Below, in pieces: positions 35,133-49,698 of a stretch of 64,000 bases of DNA. Origin of the DNA: Uranotaenia lowii (Eukaryota; Arthropoda; Insecta; Diptera; Culicidae); the NCBI RefSeq assembly GCF_029784155.1, contig NC_073693.1, forward strand, positions 312,333,304-312,397,303, in the 5' to 3' direction. The first letter of the stretch is position 1; every line of letters begins with the position of its first letter. The notes below the pieces were generated by a model, which was given only the letters and a program-made list of their open reading frames with translations, was not told where the DNA came from and did no database searches. The translations under genes were made by a program, and so were the position numbers.

Positions 35133-37546
35133 CAACCTGCTTGAGTGTCGATGTCTATCGGAATGAAGGGAATAGTTCTCCTACCGGGAGATAAGCAACT
35201 ACACTGACGTTCTGGTACCAAAATTTAGGATTTGACAGATGTTTCAGTCCTCTGCCCGACCTCGCGTATCCTTGCCATTTTGAATCCCTATAACTTATTA
35301 TTAAAACTGACTCAATCCGATGATACAAAACGGAGTGGCAAAGCTTAATATTTTTTCCCCACCAGCCACAACAGAACTAAAAGTTCAATACTCCATTCCA
35401 CGGGACGTTCAAAGTATGTTTAGAGTTTGCTAACCCCGTTTGGCAAATTCTCTGCACTGTGCAATTTGCTGCAGGTGGTTCATTTTTCGTAATCATACAT
35501 GCAGCTGCCATAACGCGGGAAAGGGGTAATAATATCTTTCCCTTAGCACTCTGTAATCAGAGTTCTGCCACAGTTTCTGTACGCATACTTTTGAGCTAGG
35601 AATATTCACGGAATAGCGCACACTAATTCTAGTTCGATTTTCTGTTTTTATTGAATAATTTTAAGCTAACTTTTTGAAAATCTCCTCCTTTTTCAAATGT
35701 TTAGATATTTAAGTTGAAAAATCATTATTTTTAAACTTTCATCATTCTGAAATGTTAAATTTAATACCGATGACTGTGAGCTTTGAAACATTCACGCCAC
35801 AATTCCGTTGGCAAACAACACTCAAACCACTCGGTGAAAGTATAAAAACTATGCCATTTCCGATGCTCGTTATCGCAAACGGAAGCCCTCGCTAGTTGGA
35901 TGGTCATTTTTCTTAGGGGTGTGAGTGGCCGGAGAAAATAACAGCAGCAAAATTCATTTCAGCGTTCCGGCAAAGCTGACCGGAGCAGTTTAAGGCAGTT
36001 TGTTGGGAAAATTCAGCGGAATTTCGAAAACTGGAACATTAACTACTTACTCTGGGTTTCCCGATAACGCAAGCTGACCACCAACTGCTGTGTCGTCGTA
36101 TCGTAGTTCAGAAAACTACACTCTGCTCGTAATTTTAGTCCTAATGATAGAATTCAATAGCTGACTAACGAAGAACTGCTTGGCGGCAATTGGCTACATT
36201 ATTATTCCTGAGCCTGGTAGGTTGGTTCAAGATTTTAAAACGTTTAAACCTTATCGTGTGGAATAACGTGGAGTCAAATTAAAAAAAAAAGGTTTTAGCT
36301 TTTTTTTAAACATTTAAATAGATCTAGGTTAAAGAAATCGGGGAAAATCTAAAATATCACTAATTTGTTAGCAAACATTCATCACGGAACATATTTTTCT
36401 AAATTAAATATCAACGTTTTTGATGTCACAATTAAGATTTTTTTGTTCTTACTTTAATATTGGAAAGACTCAGTTTGAATATGTTTTGAATAACTTTTAA
36501 ATAAAATTCTTGATAAAAGGATAACAAAAAAGATCCACAGATTATTCAAGAAAAATCCCAGAATTGCAGAAATTGTTATAGAAAAAAGCAAAGCATTACT
36601 TTCTTAAACATTTGTTCAGGGTTTGAAAAAATTCACCAAACTAAATATTATCTTGACCCTTCATTTCATGATTTTTTTTGTCTTTATTTGAGAAGTTTTC
36701 AGCCAAAGGCTGGTTCGCCTCTATAAAAGATTTTTTTAATTTTAAATCATTTTTAACAGTTGGAAATTATATGTGCATCATGAAAAAAAAATTAAATTAA
36801 ACACGATTTTTCTCTTTTTTTATGAATTATTTGATGAAAATTTATAACTTTATGAAACGAAGGATTAAATTGTGAGTTTCTCAAATCATAAGAAATTATT
36901 TATAGAAAAATAAATCGGCTTTGTATCTATATTTTTTTTTTTCAAATAAAAAAAATCTGTCTTACTAAAATGCAATATTAGAATGACAATATTTTAGTGA
37001 GTACTACAAATAATCTGTATATGATCCGTTCCAAACGCTCCTCAACTGAAGAACTGTTTTTTTTTATTTTTTTTTCACTATTAAAAAAAATTGCACAACC
37101 TTAGAAAGGTTATTTCTTGAGCTGCATTTTACATTAAAACATATTCAGTTACCTTTTTTTAGAATTGAGTTTGTTAATTAAATCTCACCCAAAAGATTTC
37201 TAACTGAATTACAAAACTAAACAAATTTCAAAATGTATTACCACATGGTCCCATTAAAAATTTGGACCAGATAATACAACGGATAGAGGTCACGGAGCAA
37301 TAATTTTGGTGTTTATCAACCGATTTTTCTTTTAATTTTAATGTTTTAGAGCTTCATTTATGACAATATTTATGAACAAAGCATGTGGATTAGAGTTATC
37401 ATAAAACAGTTATTAAGCTTCTAAAGTGGGTATATTAGAGTGGATTTACAATCATTCATGTATTTTTTGTATTTGACCCTTCAGAAGCTAGTTTTTGAAA
37501 CACAAAATCTTTTTTTACTATAACCCTTAATGAAATAGGACTTAGA
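35133..37546. other. AT-rich non-coding DNA, no gene seen
   Basis: About 2.4 kb. The fragment CTCCTACCGGGAGATAA near 35179 resembles the acceptor end of the adjacent tRNA-like sequence, suggesting a related degraded copy. I see nothing else recognisable. Confidence 0.55.
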
Positions 37547-38033
37547 GCGCCGATGTGGTCTAGCGGATAGGCTGGCGCGAGTCTGGTTTTCGTATGCCAG
37601 GCGTACTGGGTTCGATTCCCGGTATCGACAAGAAAACTTTTGTGTTCAAATCCCATAAGTGGCCGACAGGTAAGATGTGTTTTCTTTTATAACTGACTAT
37701 ATAATAAGAATGCTCAATCAGTTCCCAACGGGCCAGGAATATACACGAGTGCTGAATACCTGTCGTAGATTCATAACACTGAAAATGTGATGAATTTTAT
37801 ACGGTTGCGAAACTGATTGTCCCGTTCTCCAAATAAGACTCACATATACACAAAACATATCATTACATGACAGTTCACACGAAGCCATGGTGTCGGGTAT
37901 GTGGTGATTTGCATTGAAGATTAGCCGAACTCATGATCTAAAGAATGCAATTCAGCGCATACGTTGGCGGAACTGCGGTGAATCCGTGCATCCATGGTGG
38001 ATTATCTACATACATACTACATACTAAAATATC
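37547..38033 (+). mobile_element. tRNA-derived SINE, about 0.49 kb
   Basis: The head has pol III promoter boxes: A box TGGTCTAGCGGATAGG (37556) and B box GGTTCGATTCC (37609-37619), with pairing arms GCCGATG (37549-37555) and TATCGAC (37622-37628). A tRNA-unrelated body of about 380 bp follows and ends in TACATACATACTACATAC, a short simple tail typical of insect SINEs. Target duplications are not clear, so the right end is approximate. Confidence 0.6.
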
Positions 38034-38136
38034 TCGATTTTTCAATGTTCCGAATTGAAGATCGTGTGCAAGATTCTTGCATGCAAGATTTTTTTTCAAT
38101 TTGGTCCAACTTATTGAAAATATTTTTTGTTATCCA

Positions 38137-39354
38137 CACTGCAAAAAAATTGTTGCGATATTATATCAAAAACGTGCACATAACTTGAGTCGCAAATGCT
38201 ACCTAATATAACATCGTTTTGATGTAAAACCTATGACCTCGATAAGATGTAACAAAATTACACAAAAAATTTATCGTAGTAGACAAACATGGGGACATTT
38301 ATTTAGCATAGAAACGGTGAAAAATTTTGATGTAATTCAAAGGACAATATAATTTTTGTTCATTCTCCTAGAACTTTCAGAAACGTGAACAACTCTACAT
38401 TTAGCAAGTTTCGATCGAACACTTTGCTGTAGAAAAAAATGCGATAACCTAAATTACGAAATATCACAATTCGCCAAAACATACGATACTCTGTAGGAAT
38501 CTGTTTATAATTTACTGGGACATTTCAGATGGGTAAATATTCAATTACATAAACTGCTAATTTGATTTGTTCAGATTTATATTAATCCAATTGCAAACAC
38601 TTCTCTCTTCATAGCCAAAGTTATGTTTCACAACAGCCATTTTTTCTGGAAGTTCAATAACACGATTTTCAATTGAATACACAATTTTTGCTTATCAGCG
38701 CTATAAAACGCGTCTGATATCCGTGGGATGCATTTTAAGGTTTTCAGTTGTTGGCCTTTTCTAGGCGATCACAACAAAGTCTAGCTATAGACTTGGAACA
38801 AAATAACTGTCTTCCGACGCTGGATTTCGATATTGGCCTCGGATCGGCATGTTAGGCATGAAGAGATCCTCGGAATATTGCGTTGGGCCTAAAAAAGAGT
38901 GAATCCCAAGGTAGCGGGTTTGAAAAAATAGGCATAATAGTACTTACCCTCCGATCTGTTTCAAAAATTTCTTTCCACCCTCTGTGTTCTTTATTTCTTC
39001 AGAATAAATTTTCTGGAACCAACAAATATGAAAAACAGTTAGTATCACTGGATTTGCTTAAAAATAAGAAACAAATTGATGTATCTTACCAGTAGATCGG
39101 TTGCCTCTGAGCCTCAGAAACCCTTCCGGAGTTTTTAATATGAAAACTATTTTGTTGACAGTTATGAGCTGCTTCGATGTGATTACATCGACGATGTGGT
39201 ATTACATAAACAGACATGTTCAAAATTGTGTACATCGATTGGATGTAATAAACGGACAGTTGAGTAATATCACAATAAAAAATCATAATATTACATATTG
39301 TGGCTAACATCCGCTCAAATTACATCGGCCATCGTTACATTATTTTTTGCTGTG
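38137..39354. mobile_element. TIR element (MITE-like), complete, overlapping the start of copy 2
   Basis: The left end CACTGCAAAAAAATTGTTGCG and the right end (minus strand) CACAGCAAAAAATAATGTAAC match as inverted repeats over about 23 bp with one gap. Length is about 1.2 kb with no transposase. I could not find a target duplication, so superfamily and exact ends are uncertain. The visible start of copy 2 (38620) falls inside it because copy 1 is cut by the window edge. Confidence 0.45.
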
Positions 39355-42300
39355 CACCCCTCGTGCAGTTTCAACTCCAAGTGAAAGAAAAATTTTTTCA
39401 AATTGGTTGAATTATTGAAATCTTCAATTTTTATTCAAGCTTAGAAGCTTAGAAAAAGATTTTCAACCAGATTTTATACTTACTTAGTTACTTACTTACT
39501 TTATGGTCCCACATTGAGTAAGTTAGTGAAGTGATTAAGTTATCAGATCTTCTGATCATGGCTACGATACAACGCTTTAAAAAAAATATATTAACCAATT
39601 TCAAGAAATTTTTTTCGATGCGATTAAAACATTTCATGACTTCATTCAAGTAAGTCATTGATTGGAATTAATGATTTTAACTTATTTAAAAACTTTGCTG
39701 AAAGCTGCAAAACCATTTGATTCATGATTGAAACAATAATATAGATTCAATTTATTTTAAAGTTTCGTCGAAACTTCGGTTTTTTTTTAGTAGATTTGAG
39801 AAAAATTAGCGATAAGAAATTTAAAAGCTTTTTTTCTTAGCAGTCAAAGTTACTCACGGTCTCGGAAACGTTAAAACCGTTTATTTAAAAATATTTGTCA
39901 TGTTCTTCAGTAGTGCAGGAAAAGAGCACAAATTTATTAATCAATATTTTTCCATTTTTCAAAATTCATGTTGAAAACAAGAGCTGATGGGAAAAACAAA
40001 AAAAATATTCGAAATCAGCGCATCAAAAAAAGTCAAAATTTGCGCTTATATTCTTTGCACCTCGGGAAAATATGAATTTCTTTGCTTTGTGTTTAGTGAA
40101 ACTTTTTTTATTCTTCGGATAAAAATTGCTTTGCTATTAATATATTCATGTTTCCATAGTTTTAATTAAAATATTCAGTTACAAAGTTTGCCGTTCTTAA
40201 AAAAATAACAAATTTGAAAAATATAATTTAGTAGGGAAGAAGGGGGATATTTAATTCCATGTGATATTTGATCTCATTTTCTTTCATCATATCCTTTTGG
40301 AAAAATTTGGCACATTACCTTTTTTGCATTTTCAGACAGCGAGTAATGGGATTTAAAATAAATATGTTCCAAAAGTTAGAATAATACATGAAGCCGTAGA
40401 TGGACTAGATACATTTTCATGGGACGAAAGAATTGTAATATTTTTTAAGTTGAAGGAGACTTGATACTTTATAAAAGGAAACATGATCCTTATTCGGGGT
40501 GTCCTGAGCCTTGGCATAAATAAAGCAAAATCAAAAGATAAAATTTCCATTTCATCCTTTCCATTTTTGATCATATAAATTCTCATTTCATATTTTATAA
40601 GTGTCAGAAAAACATAATTTTTAAAGTTCGTTCACTACTCTATAGTCATTGAGGCGCAATTTTATAAACTTTCTTTTCAGACGGAGTCCACTGAAAACGC
40701 ATCACATCTTTCTGACAATCTTCTGAAAATACATGACAAGCGCTTGTCAATAGCTACAGACAAGAGAAGCTCAAATAAAATCATGAGAAAACTGGAAATG
40801 GATCTATTTTTCATTAACCATCTATTTGATATCCTCAGGAATCAATGGATCAAATGTTTTTCGATCTAAGAACTTTTTTTTTGCAGTTAAGCTAGGAGTA
40901 ACCACCATTCTGAATTGATTTTTTGAGGAAAAAAATCATTAGTTAGGTAGCAGAGATAAAATATAAACCCCGTCTTAAGGCGTCTTAAGGCGTTTATAAG
41001 TTTTCGAACAACATTGTTTGTAATCATGAAATTAAGCTCCTATAGATTTTCAAGCGAAAAAAATATTAGATTCTAGAGAGTTAAGACAAAAAACACGCTT
41101 TTAAGTCCCAATTATTGGATTAATCTCGCATGAGCCTTCATTACGTCGTATGAATTATCTGAAGAATTCACAAAATACTGCTGCAAAAGTTATCAAATCA
41201 TCTATGAAATTTGTATTTTACATATAGAATAAATTGCCCAGGCTATAAACATTCTAAATCGAAAAAAGTTGCGACCAGTTTATATAAGTTTTTTCATTAT
41301 TTTTTTCGTAATAGAACTGTCTTTTTAATTTTTTTTAAAACGACGCTCACGCGAAAAAAAATTATAATTTCATGCTATGCTATGCATGATCAAAATCTTT
41401 TCAGAGGAAAAATAAATCTTTTCGGACTCAAGGGTTCAATTAAACCTTGACCATACATATTGGAAAACTCAATTATATAAATTAAGAGTTTACTATTTGA
41501 AAAGACATTATTCTAGAATGTGAGGAATTTTGGTTACGAGATAGAGTAATGCAATCAAGTCACTCCAGGGATAAAGTACCATCATTCTCCCCTAACGTTT
41601 TAAATTTTCAATTATCAATCTGATTTCAAAATAATTTACCTCTATATGCTTTTTATGGAGTTTCAAAAAAGATAAATACAGTAAAGAATGTTGAGCTCAA
41701 CCTTTCTTTTAATATTCCAAATTTGAATCAGAAATCAAAATTCGATATTTCGAGATACAATAGATAATTTTGATTAATTAAATAAAAATAAAAGATCACC
41801 TAAAAATTTATTAAAATTATTAGTACTTTCTAAGGAATCTCAATCTATGTCATGTCATGTCATATGTCATTAAAAACTATATACTGATATTTAATATTTT
41901 CAAGCAAGCAATTTCGGCCTTTATTTTATATAGTGTTCCTCGATCTTCTAAATGTTCAAATCCTCATTCAAAAGGGTTTTGATTAATTACACAAAGCCAC
42001 AATTCACATTTTTCTGAGGTGAGAAAAAAATAGCCAGTTTTGATTGATTTTGATGCCCTGAACATTTGGAAATCGGTCGAAACTATTTAAGATAAATCTG
42101 CAGTTTTCTGACATGACTTTAAGATATTACAAAAAAAAAAAATCAAATAAAATAATGTTTTAATCGACTTTCGACTTATTTTGATTTATGCGACAAAAAC
42201 ATATAGAATTTCTATATTTTTTTTCTTTTCCCAATACTGTTAAATAACAGATTTTTAATGAATTTAAAAAAAAAGTTATAACTTTATTGAATTTTGACAT

Positions 42301-45300
42301 TTTTAAGAGCAAAAATCAATTCGCTTTTCAGAATATAGCCAATATATTAAATGAAATAAAACCTTTTTATTATTATCTTCAACAATGTCAGAAATATTTC
42401 ATCCCAATTGTTTTAACTGTGGAGTTTAAATTCTTCAGATAAATTATAGTCAAAATCAACATCAAAATTATATTCTTCAATTGAATAAAGCATGTTTAAC
42501 AAATTCAAAATTTTTCATTTCTATAGATAAGTGAGTAAGTCGGTTATCAATGATTGATTTTACTCAAAACAGATTTATTTTTAAAAATATGATCTTCATA
42601 TCATAAAAAGAAGAGGCGTTGGACAAAATCTGTAAAAATGTTTGAGTTCAGGACGAAAAATCTACCATAGGCATTTAAATGCTGTTTTTTGAGTTGTTAA
42701 TTAAATTTCATGAAAAAGTCAAAAAAGTAGGACATTAAAAAAAACTTTTTCTTAAATGTTAAATCTTATAATTTTCATCTTAATGTTATGTTACAGTTTT
42801 TGAAAAGTTCAATCATCTTTCGTTATTTAAAAAGAATAGATAGTGGGAAGAATGGAAAAGATATTCAAAATGAATGAAAAGAAGTTTATTAAAAGCATTT
42901 TCATCGTATGCCATTTAATTGTTCCTCAAGGGACTAACTTTCATTTTCACCTTCTTGATATGTTCTTTCAAAAAGAAAATAACTTTAACCAATCAGGCAG
43001 ATAAATTTTATTAACATTTAATATTCATTTCAAAATAAATTTAACAATTTTTATAGTATTTTTGAATTAAAAAAAAATTACTTAGAGTACAAAATCAAAG
43101 GTAAACTTATGAAAAATACCTTATTTTTTATGATTTTGGCTAAAAGATTAAGTCAAACTCATGAAAAAATTTAAAAAAAATTATTCAAACTCATGAAAAA
43201 TGAAATTTTTTTATGAGTTTGCCTATGTTTTTCTACTCTTAGCTTGATTGTTCTGAAAACATAATCTAGGCGAAATTTTAATTGAAAAAAACCTAGTTTC
43301 TTGCTTTTGTTCTTTCCAGAACTCAATATTTCAGAGGTCGACGATAAAATATTCAAAGCTAGAAATTTTAAACTTTAACTGCACTGGATAATTTATAAGC
43401 GTTTCAATAATTATTAAAATTATTTTCATTCCTGGTTCATGGATCATGGTTTTTTAATAAATCCTTAAAGATTTCAAAAAATGAATCGAAAAAGCTAATT
43501 TTAAGATTAATTTAATTTAAATGTAATGTTTGCGAAAGAGATATTTGCATTTTGCTTTGAATATTGACACCAAAACATGGAATTCCTTTATATTTATTTA
43601 TATCAGTTTCGAGATTGATGAATCAAAAAATGACCCATTTCTTAACCTGTACTTTGTCAGTGATGATAAGTTGAACATGTAATATTTTAAATATTTAAGT
43701 TTTATTTGTAAACTTCAATCAGTCACGACCATTTGTAGCCTTTAATTTTGATAACTGGTGGAATTGGAATAAAATAACGAGTTTTATCTCTGACTCCCAG
43801 GTACTCGTGAATTTTTTTTTTCTTTTCATCAAATTTAATTCAATCATCATCTATGTGTATTGAATAAATTCTGTAAAGTTCATAAGGAATTGTTATCCCA
43901 TATTCCATTATTCACTTTTCAAATCAGGATCGAATATTATTTCAAATTCAAAATTATACAGAGGAATTTTAAATCATCTCTTCAATTGAAAATAAAGAAA
44001 CGAAGTGATTTTTAAAATGATAACTAATTAACAACTAAAATCATTTTGCTCGATAAAATATTCATGGTTAATTTCCGACCTGATATGAACTTTTTTTTAG
44101 AATTTAAATTTAATTCCTTTTCAAATCTAATGATATGCTTATGTTATCTTTTTCTATGCACTGATTCTGGATCAATTCGAAATTTTTATTCGCATTCATT
44201 TTCTGATGCTTCAAAAGATTAACTTAAAATTTCTTGTTAAGAATAAGGATAATCTTTTTTAAAAGAGATATTTTTAACTTACCAAAACTAACATTGGTTT
44301 GATACTATGATTTATTTCGATTTGTATTAGTATAGCTTATTATTTTTTTCGAATTTGTGTCAAGGTCATTAGAAAGAAAATGGTCAAGGAATCAATTTCC
44401 TTATTTATTGTGCAATTTTGGTAATATTATTATTTCAAGCTAAACTGAATTTCGAAACCCCAATTCCCCCCTTCCTCCCATGTACGGATCCTTCACACGG
44501 GCCTGATGGAGTATGTTTATCGAGGAAGAATTCAAATTATAATTTAAAATAATACAAACCAAAATAACTCATTTTATCAATCTAGTTAACGAAATTTTAA
44601 CGTTTGTCTGGTTGAATATTTATAAAGTTACAGATTTAATTTTGGAATCATTGTTCAATGATTGAAAATAATTTCTGGTAAAACGAAGGTATTGCATTCA
44701 AAATTTATGTTTTGAAATTTGGATGTTTTAATGGGAAGTATGGAATCTTAATGAACCTCGTGAACCTTAGTGAATTTCGAGAATATGATAAAAATCATGA
44801 ATTAACAAGTTGTGCTCTTAAATGAGATACCTCGTAGATCGCTTTTCGTGGGTATACTTCTTTAAAACAATGAATCCGAAGTTGTAAATTTAAGCACAAA
44901 ACTATTTTCTACAAAATCAAACAATACAAATTGAATAACTTCAAAAACATACTGGATTATTCGATTCTGATTTCAGAGAGAACCGCTTTAAGAATTCAAA
45001 TTCTAGTAATTTCAGAAGGTTTAGGAATTGTTTTTGCTTAAGAATACTGGAGCTTTGGTTAAAAAAAAAACAAAGACAAATTTGAATTTTTTTTTTCAAA
45101 TGTAAGATTTTCAAACTTATTCCATCGGGGTTAAACATATAAAAATGAAACGTCTTGAACATTTTTTTTTTCAGAAGCTAAGGCTACTCGTGGTCGTCGT
45201 GAAAGTTGATTTTAAATTTGAGGTCACCAAAGTCAACATTTAAGATTCATATATTTTAGTATAGCTAAAAACATTCTTAATTTTTTCATTTTGGTCGGTG

Positions 45301-47857
45301 AATTGGTGAATTGGTGATTTTTTTTAAATAAATCTCTGGGTTTGATAATAATGTATAGAAAGTGAATAAAAAGTATTGCGTTTTCGGGTTCAGCACCTTT
45401 AATTTGGTAGTTAGCTTTTAAATTGGGGAACACGATTTAAGTCAATTCGTAGAACTGTTTAGTTTGAATGACTTCCAGTTCATTTTAATATCGTAGGAGA
45501 GACGGCTTAGGCAAATTGTTACGAGTTTAGCTATGAAAAGTGTATTTTGAATGCAGTTGCATCAAATATAGTTTCCAATATCTATCTGATAGCAGAAATA
45601 CAATTATCGAGGAGCAAATGACTTGTTGAATCTACTTTTATTCTAATAAATTCTTTTGTAAAAAATACATTCTTAAGACAGCTGAGTAAAGCTAAAAGTT
45701 TTCAATGAACTGGAAATCGATAGCTGACAAATTTGAACAAACCTATGTTTCCCAGGAAGTAAACTAAGTACGGCTTCGTGCAGATAAGCGGCTAGTCGTT
45801 AATGTGTTTAATTATGCTTCTTTACGTAAGCTGCAAAGCCCAATCGAATTGTTGAAGCTAAGCTGAAATTATCTTAACGATTGGGTTTGCGTTTTGGGTG
45901 ATTTGGTTTGAAACTGGCAGGAAGAAGCAGCAAAAACCTTCCTCAAATACACAACTAGGCAGCCAGCATGTCGTGCATAGGGCTACAAAGTTCCGGAAAA
46001 GCTATCATGATGAACACTTGTTCGTGTCCGGCATCATTCATGCAACCGTTGTTCGGAAACAAGCTGAAAATTGTTTCAATTTCACGGGAGCTACGAGATT
46101 GCTTTAGATTTATCGGGAAACAAATATTGAATGTGGAGGTCCCGGGAACAACACGCAAAGCTAAAGCTGAATGAGTCCTTGTTGAGTGCGTTGATTGAGT
46201 CTTTCGATGGTTTTAAAGAATAAAAAAACAGGGATTGACTTCATAATTTCATTTGCGCTACTTCCATAATTTTGAATTTCTCTTTCTATTTTTTTACGTT
46301 TTCATTTGTTGATGTCTTTTTTTTGCAACCGTCATTAACGAAAAGTCTAGCTTTCTTTAGGTTCTTTTTACTAATAAATTTCAGTTGCCTTGATTGCAGT
46401 CATTTACACTAGATTCCATCGGGAATTTTGAGCAACACCTAGAAAAATCAGCCCAATGGCCTCCAAAAACGCAGGTGTTTGAGTTTAGCTTGAACCTCAT
46501 CGCCATTTGCATGCCCAAAAGGACCGGTGCTCGCGCGTTAATGTTCAAATCCATCAAATAAATGAATAGAATTCAATCATGTTTTCACACACACAAAAGC
46601 ACACACGCACCACACAGAAAAAAGCCAGCCATGTTGGTTTTTTTTCCACCTAGGCCCTTACTCCAAAACAAAAAAAAAGGAAAACAATGGCACCGAAACC
46701 CATCACAGACGGACGGCTATTTTTTCGCTGTCGTCGCTCGAAAAGGCGAATGCTAATTTATGGTAAATGCTCATTTTCCTGGTTGGGCCATATTAATCCA
46801 ACCAGGCAATTACGAAGGGCAGTTTGGGCTAGGGGAAAAAAAGTAGTCAGGCTGTGAAGGAAGGTTTCTCCCACTCGCGATTGGTGGGCGCAGACAAAGT
46901 GGCAAAGCCTTGATGTTATTACATTCTGTGGGGACTTTTTCACTGAAAATATTTATTTTTGGAGTTGACACCGTCTCCCTACTAGAGTGAACTGTTCAGG
47001 GTTGTGGGAAGGGTTAATCTTAAAAAAGTGTTTAGCTGCTCCAAACTTTTATTTTTTTTTTTCCAGCACAGTTCATAGCACTTTTGCCTTTTTATGACTT
47101 TTGATAAATTTTAAAGGATCACCTATGAAGTAAAAAAAAAAAATCAGCATTTTCTCTGGATGTAATTTTACCTGGTAAGAACCCTGATTATAACTAAATT
47201 TGTAAGAATTGGATGCCATTTTCTAAAATGTGTAACATCGAAGAAAAATAATCACAGTTTATTCATATTTCAAATCAAAATGAGCTGATCCCATTCAAAC
47301 TTCGTTTCGCACGAAATTTTAAAAATGTGATAAAATGAAATGGTGTTTTTAAACACAACAAAGGGTTTATCAGATCAGTTCAGTAAGAGTATTCTTATTT
47401 AAAAATATTGGAGAACCTTCCTCTTAACCAAAACCAGTTCTTTGCCTGTTCATGAGAATGACGCTTTTTCGTTGCATGATAATCCGAAATGGGTTAACCG
47501 CTGATTTATGATTTTAATTTAATGATTAATGGTATTTCAGTGAAGAATACAGTAGTATGAAGTATCCGAAATTGAATATCCAAAATTCCAAATAAATAAC
47601 TGTGCACAAATTTATCCCTTCCTCGATGCTGTGAATAAATTTTTAACTCAAGATTTCATAGTACGGATCGGTTCGTCTTGCCTGAAAAAAAACCCCGTTT
47701 GCAAATTTTTTGTCCATATAATTGTCGTCTCTTAAAACCCTAATAGGAAATTTTCAATCCCAATCCTATGCATAATTACGTCAATATCTAATTACTATTT
47801 AAACAGTTAATAAAGACGACGCATTTCACAGACCATTTATTTATCTCAAATTTGATT
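39355..47857. other. AT-rich non-coding DNA, no gene seen (copy 2)
   Basis: Counterpart of 736-9236, with scattered substitutions and homopolymer length differences. No gene, RNA or intact element recognised. Confidence 0.7.
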
Positions 47858-48711
47858 CCTGAAATCGATTGCCCGTTCCTTGAATTTTCTGTGCGGCAAT
47901 TTTCATATACATAAATCTTATGAATAATAACGTCAAATCGCAAAAAGAGTGATAAACTAATATGAACGACCTCTTCGGCCGACCCCTGCTTCAAAAATTA
48001 ATTATTGGAATCAATTGCTAGTCCTTTAAAACTCCCTTGTGCCATTTTTCTTCTTAATCGTCTGTATATCGCAAAAAGAATGAACAGCCAAAATGGACGA
48101 CCCCTTTTGCCGACCCCTGAAAAAAAAAATTAATATCTCAAATCATTTGCCCGTCATTCAAAACACTCATATGCATATTTTCTTCACAATTCGATGTATA
48201 ATGATGCCAATGTCGCTAAAACAGTATTTGTCTTGTATGGACGAAAAACAAACAAACAAACAAACAAACAAGTAAACAAGCAACAGACAGACAGACAGAA
48301 TGCTGAAAAATGTCTTCAGATTTTCGGATGACTCCTTTGGAAGGGGTCGCCCAAACAAAACAAATGTTGTTTTAGCGATATTGGCGTCTGTAAACATCGG
48401 AATGTGATAAAAATTTCCACATGAATGTTTTTAAGGACGGGCAATTGATTTAAGTTATTGTTTTTTTTTTCTCAGGAGTCGGCAAAGGGGTCATCCATAT
48501 TATTACATTGGGATGAGAAGAAACTCTGCACACGGAAGTTTTCAGGGATAGGCAATCGACATCAGGGACGGAAAATTGATTGAGGTGTTGTCAAAAAGGG
48601 TCGTCGATATGTTTTTTTCACTATTTTTTGAGATATAGTCATGATTATGCATGAGACTGAGATAAAATTTTGTACACGGCAGTTTTTAAGATCGAGCAAT
48701 TGATTTCAGGG
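47858..48711. repeat. Palindromic array of about 140-bp units (copy 2)
   Basis: Counterpart of 9237-10998 without the MITE. It holds the TA empty site (47908-47909), three direct units, a central AAAC microsatellite that is longer than in copy 1, and the inverted units. The edges CCTGAAATC / GATTTCAGG are preserved. Confidence 0.6.
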
Positions 48712-48880
48712 TAACCAATTTTTAATCGGTGATTGTTAGAAGTGAAATTTTGTAAAATTTTGAGCAAGAAGGTTGGTAAAAGGGATCGTACAGATTTTTT
48801 ATTCAATGTTTTGGCAGCAATGATGATGATGATTTCATGGTTTATTTATTCATAAGTCAACTTCACTGGTCAAGCCGCTT

Positions 48881-48907
48881 CACTATGGGGAAGTAATGGC
48901 CAAAAAT
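48881..48907 (+). promoter_or_regulatory. Left Transib end, copy 2: 11-bp spacer
   Basis: Heptamer CACTATG (48881-48887), 11-bp spacer, nonamer GCCAAAAAT (48899-48907). The spacer has lost one base relative to copy 1 (12 bp). Confidence 0.55.
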
Positions 48908-49698
48908 CGAAAAATTTACTTGCTTTGAATAACTTGTCTTGTATACTATTTGATAGCGAGAGAATTCAAACCTAGATTCCCCAAAATTTCAGCCATCTGT
49001 GATGAAAACTCATTGCGCTACAGACATCAGACTTAGCAAAGTTGTGAAAATTGTAGAAAAAATGCATTTAAAACAAATGCAATTTTCTCAGCGAATAATG
49101 GTCCAGTTTTTGAATGTAAAATACTGTTGGAAAGGTTATTGTCTGAACTACATAATGGGCTTGATTTAAAGGTTGCACAGTTAATTTATATTAGCAAAAA
49201 ATGGGTAATTATTGAAAAAATGTATTTTTTGGCCTAAGTTGGTCTATATCTAACGAGCAGGCCGAGCAGTCTCAAAAGACCACCATCACAGTTAAGTTTG
49301 GAATCTATACTATCTGCGGAGCGTGAGTCCAGTTGCAGATAGCTGCGAATGAGCATTTGCACAAACTCGAAAAATGTTTTTTTTTGTTTTTTTTTTTTTG
49401 TCAGTTATGATTATCGATTATTCAAGCATAAATCAAATAAATCGAAACTACTAATTGTTACTACTGCTATTGTAAAAAAACTACTAAAAGGAAATGTGCC
49501 AATTTACATTTTCTACCAACTAAACTCAGGTATATTTATTTTCCTAAAAACTATTATAAATGTTATATACGTGCATTTAAAGACGAGGACAATATTTTCA
49601 AATCATTAGTTTGCTATCAGCTTTAACGCTAACACCGTGTTTATTGTGCAGTAGATATTCAGTCGAAAAAAAATCTGAAAAGAATTGTTTGTGATAAA

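Noticed and set aside
37549..37629. Functional tRNA gene
   Set aside because: The acceptor has a C-A mismatch and the anticodon arm folds poorly; the attached body and simple tail indicate a SINE.
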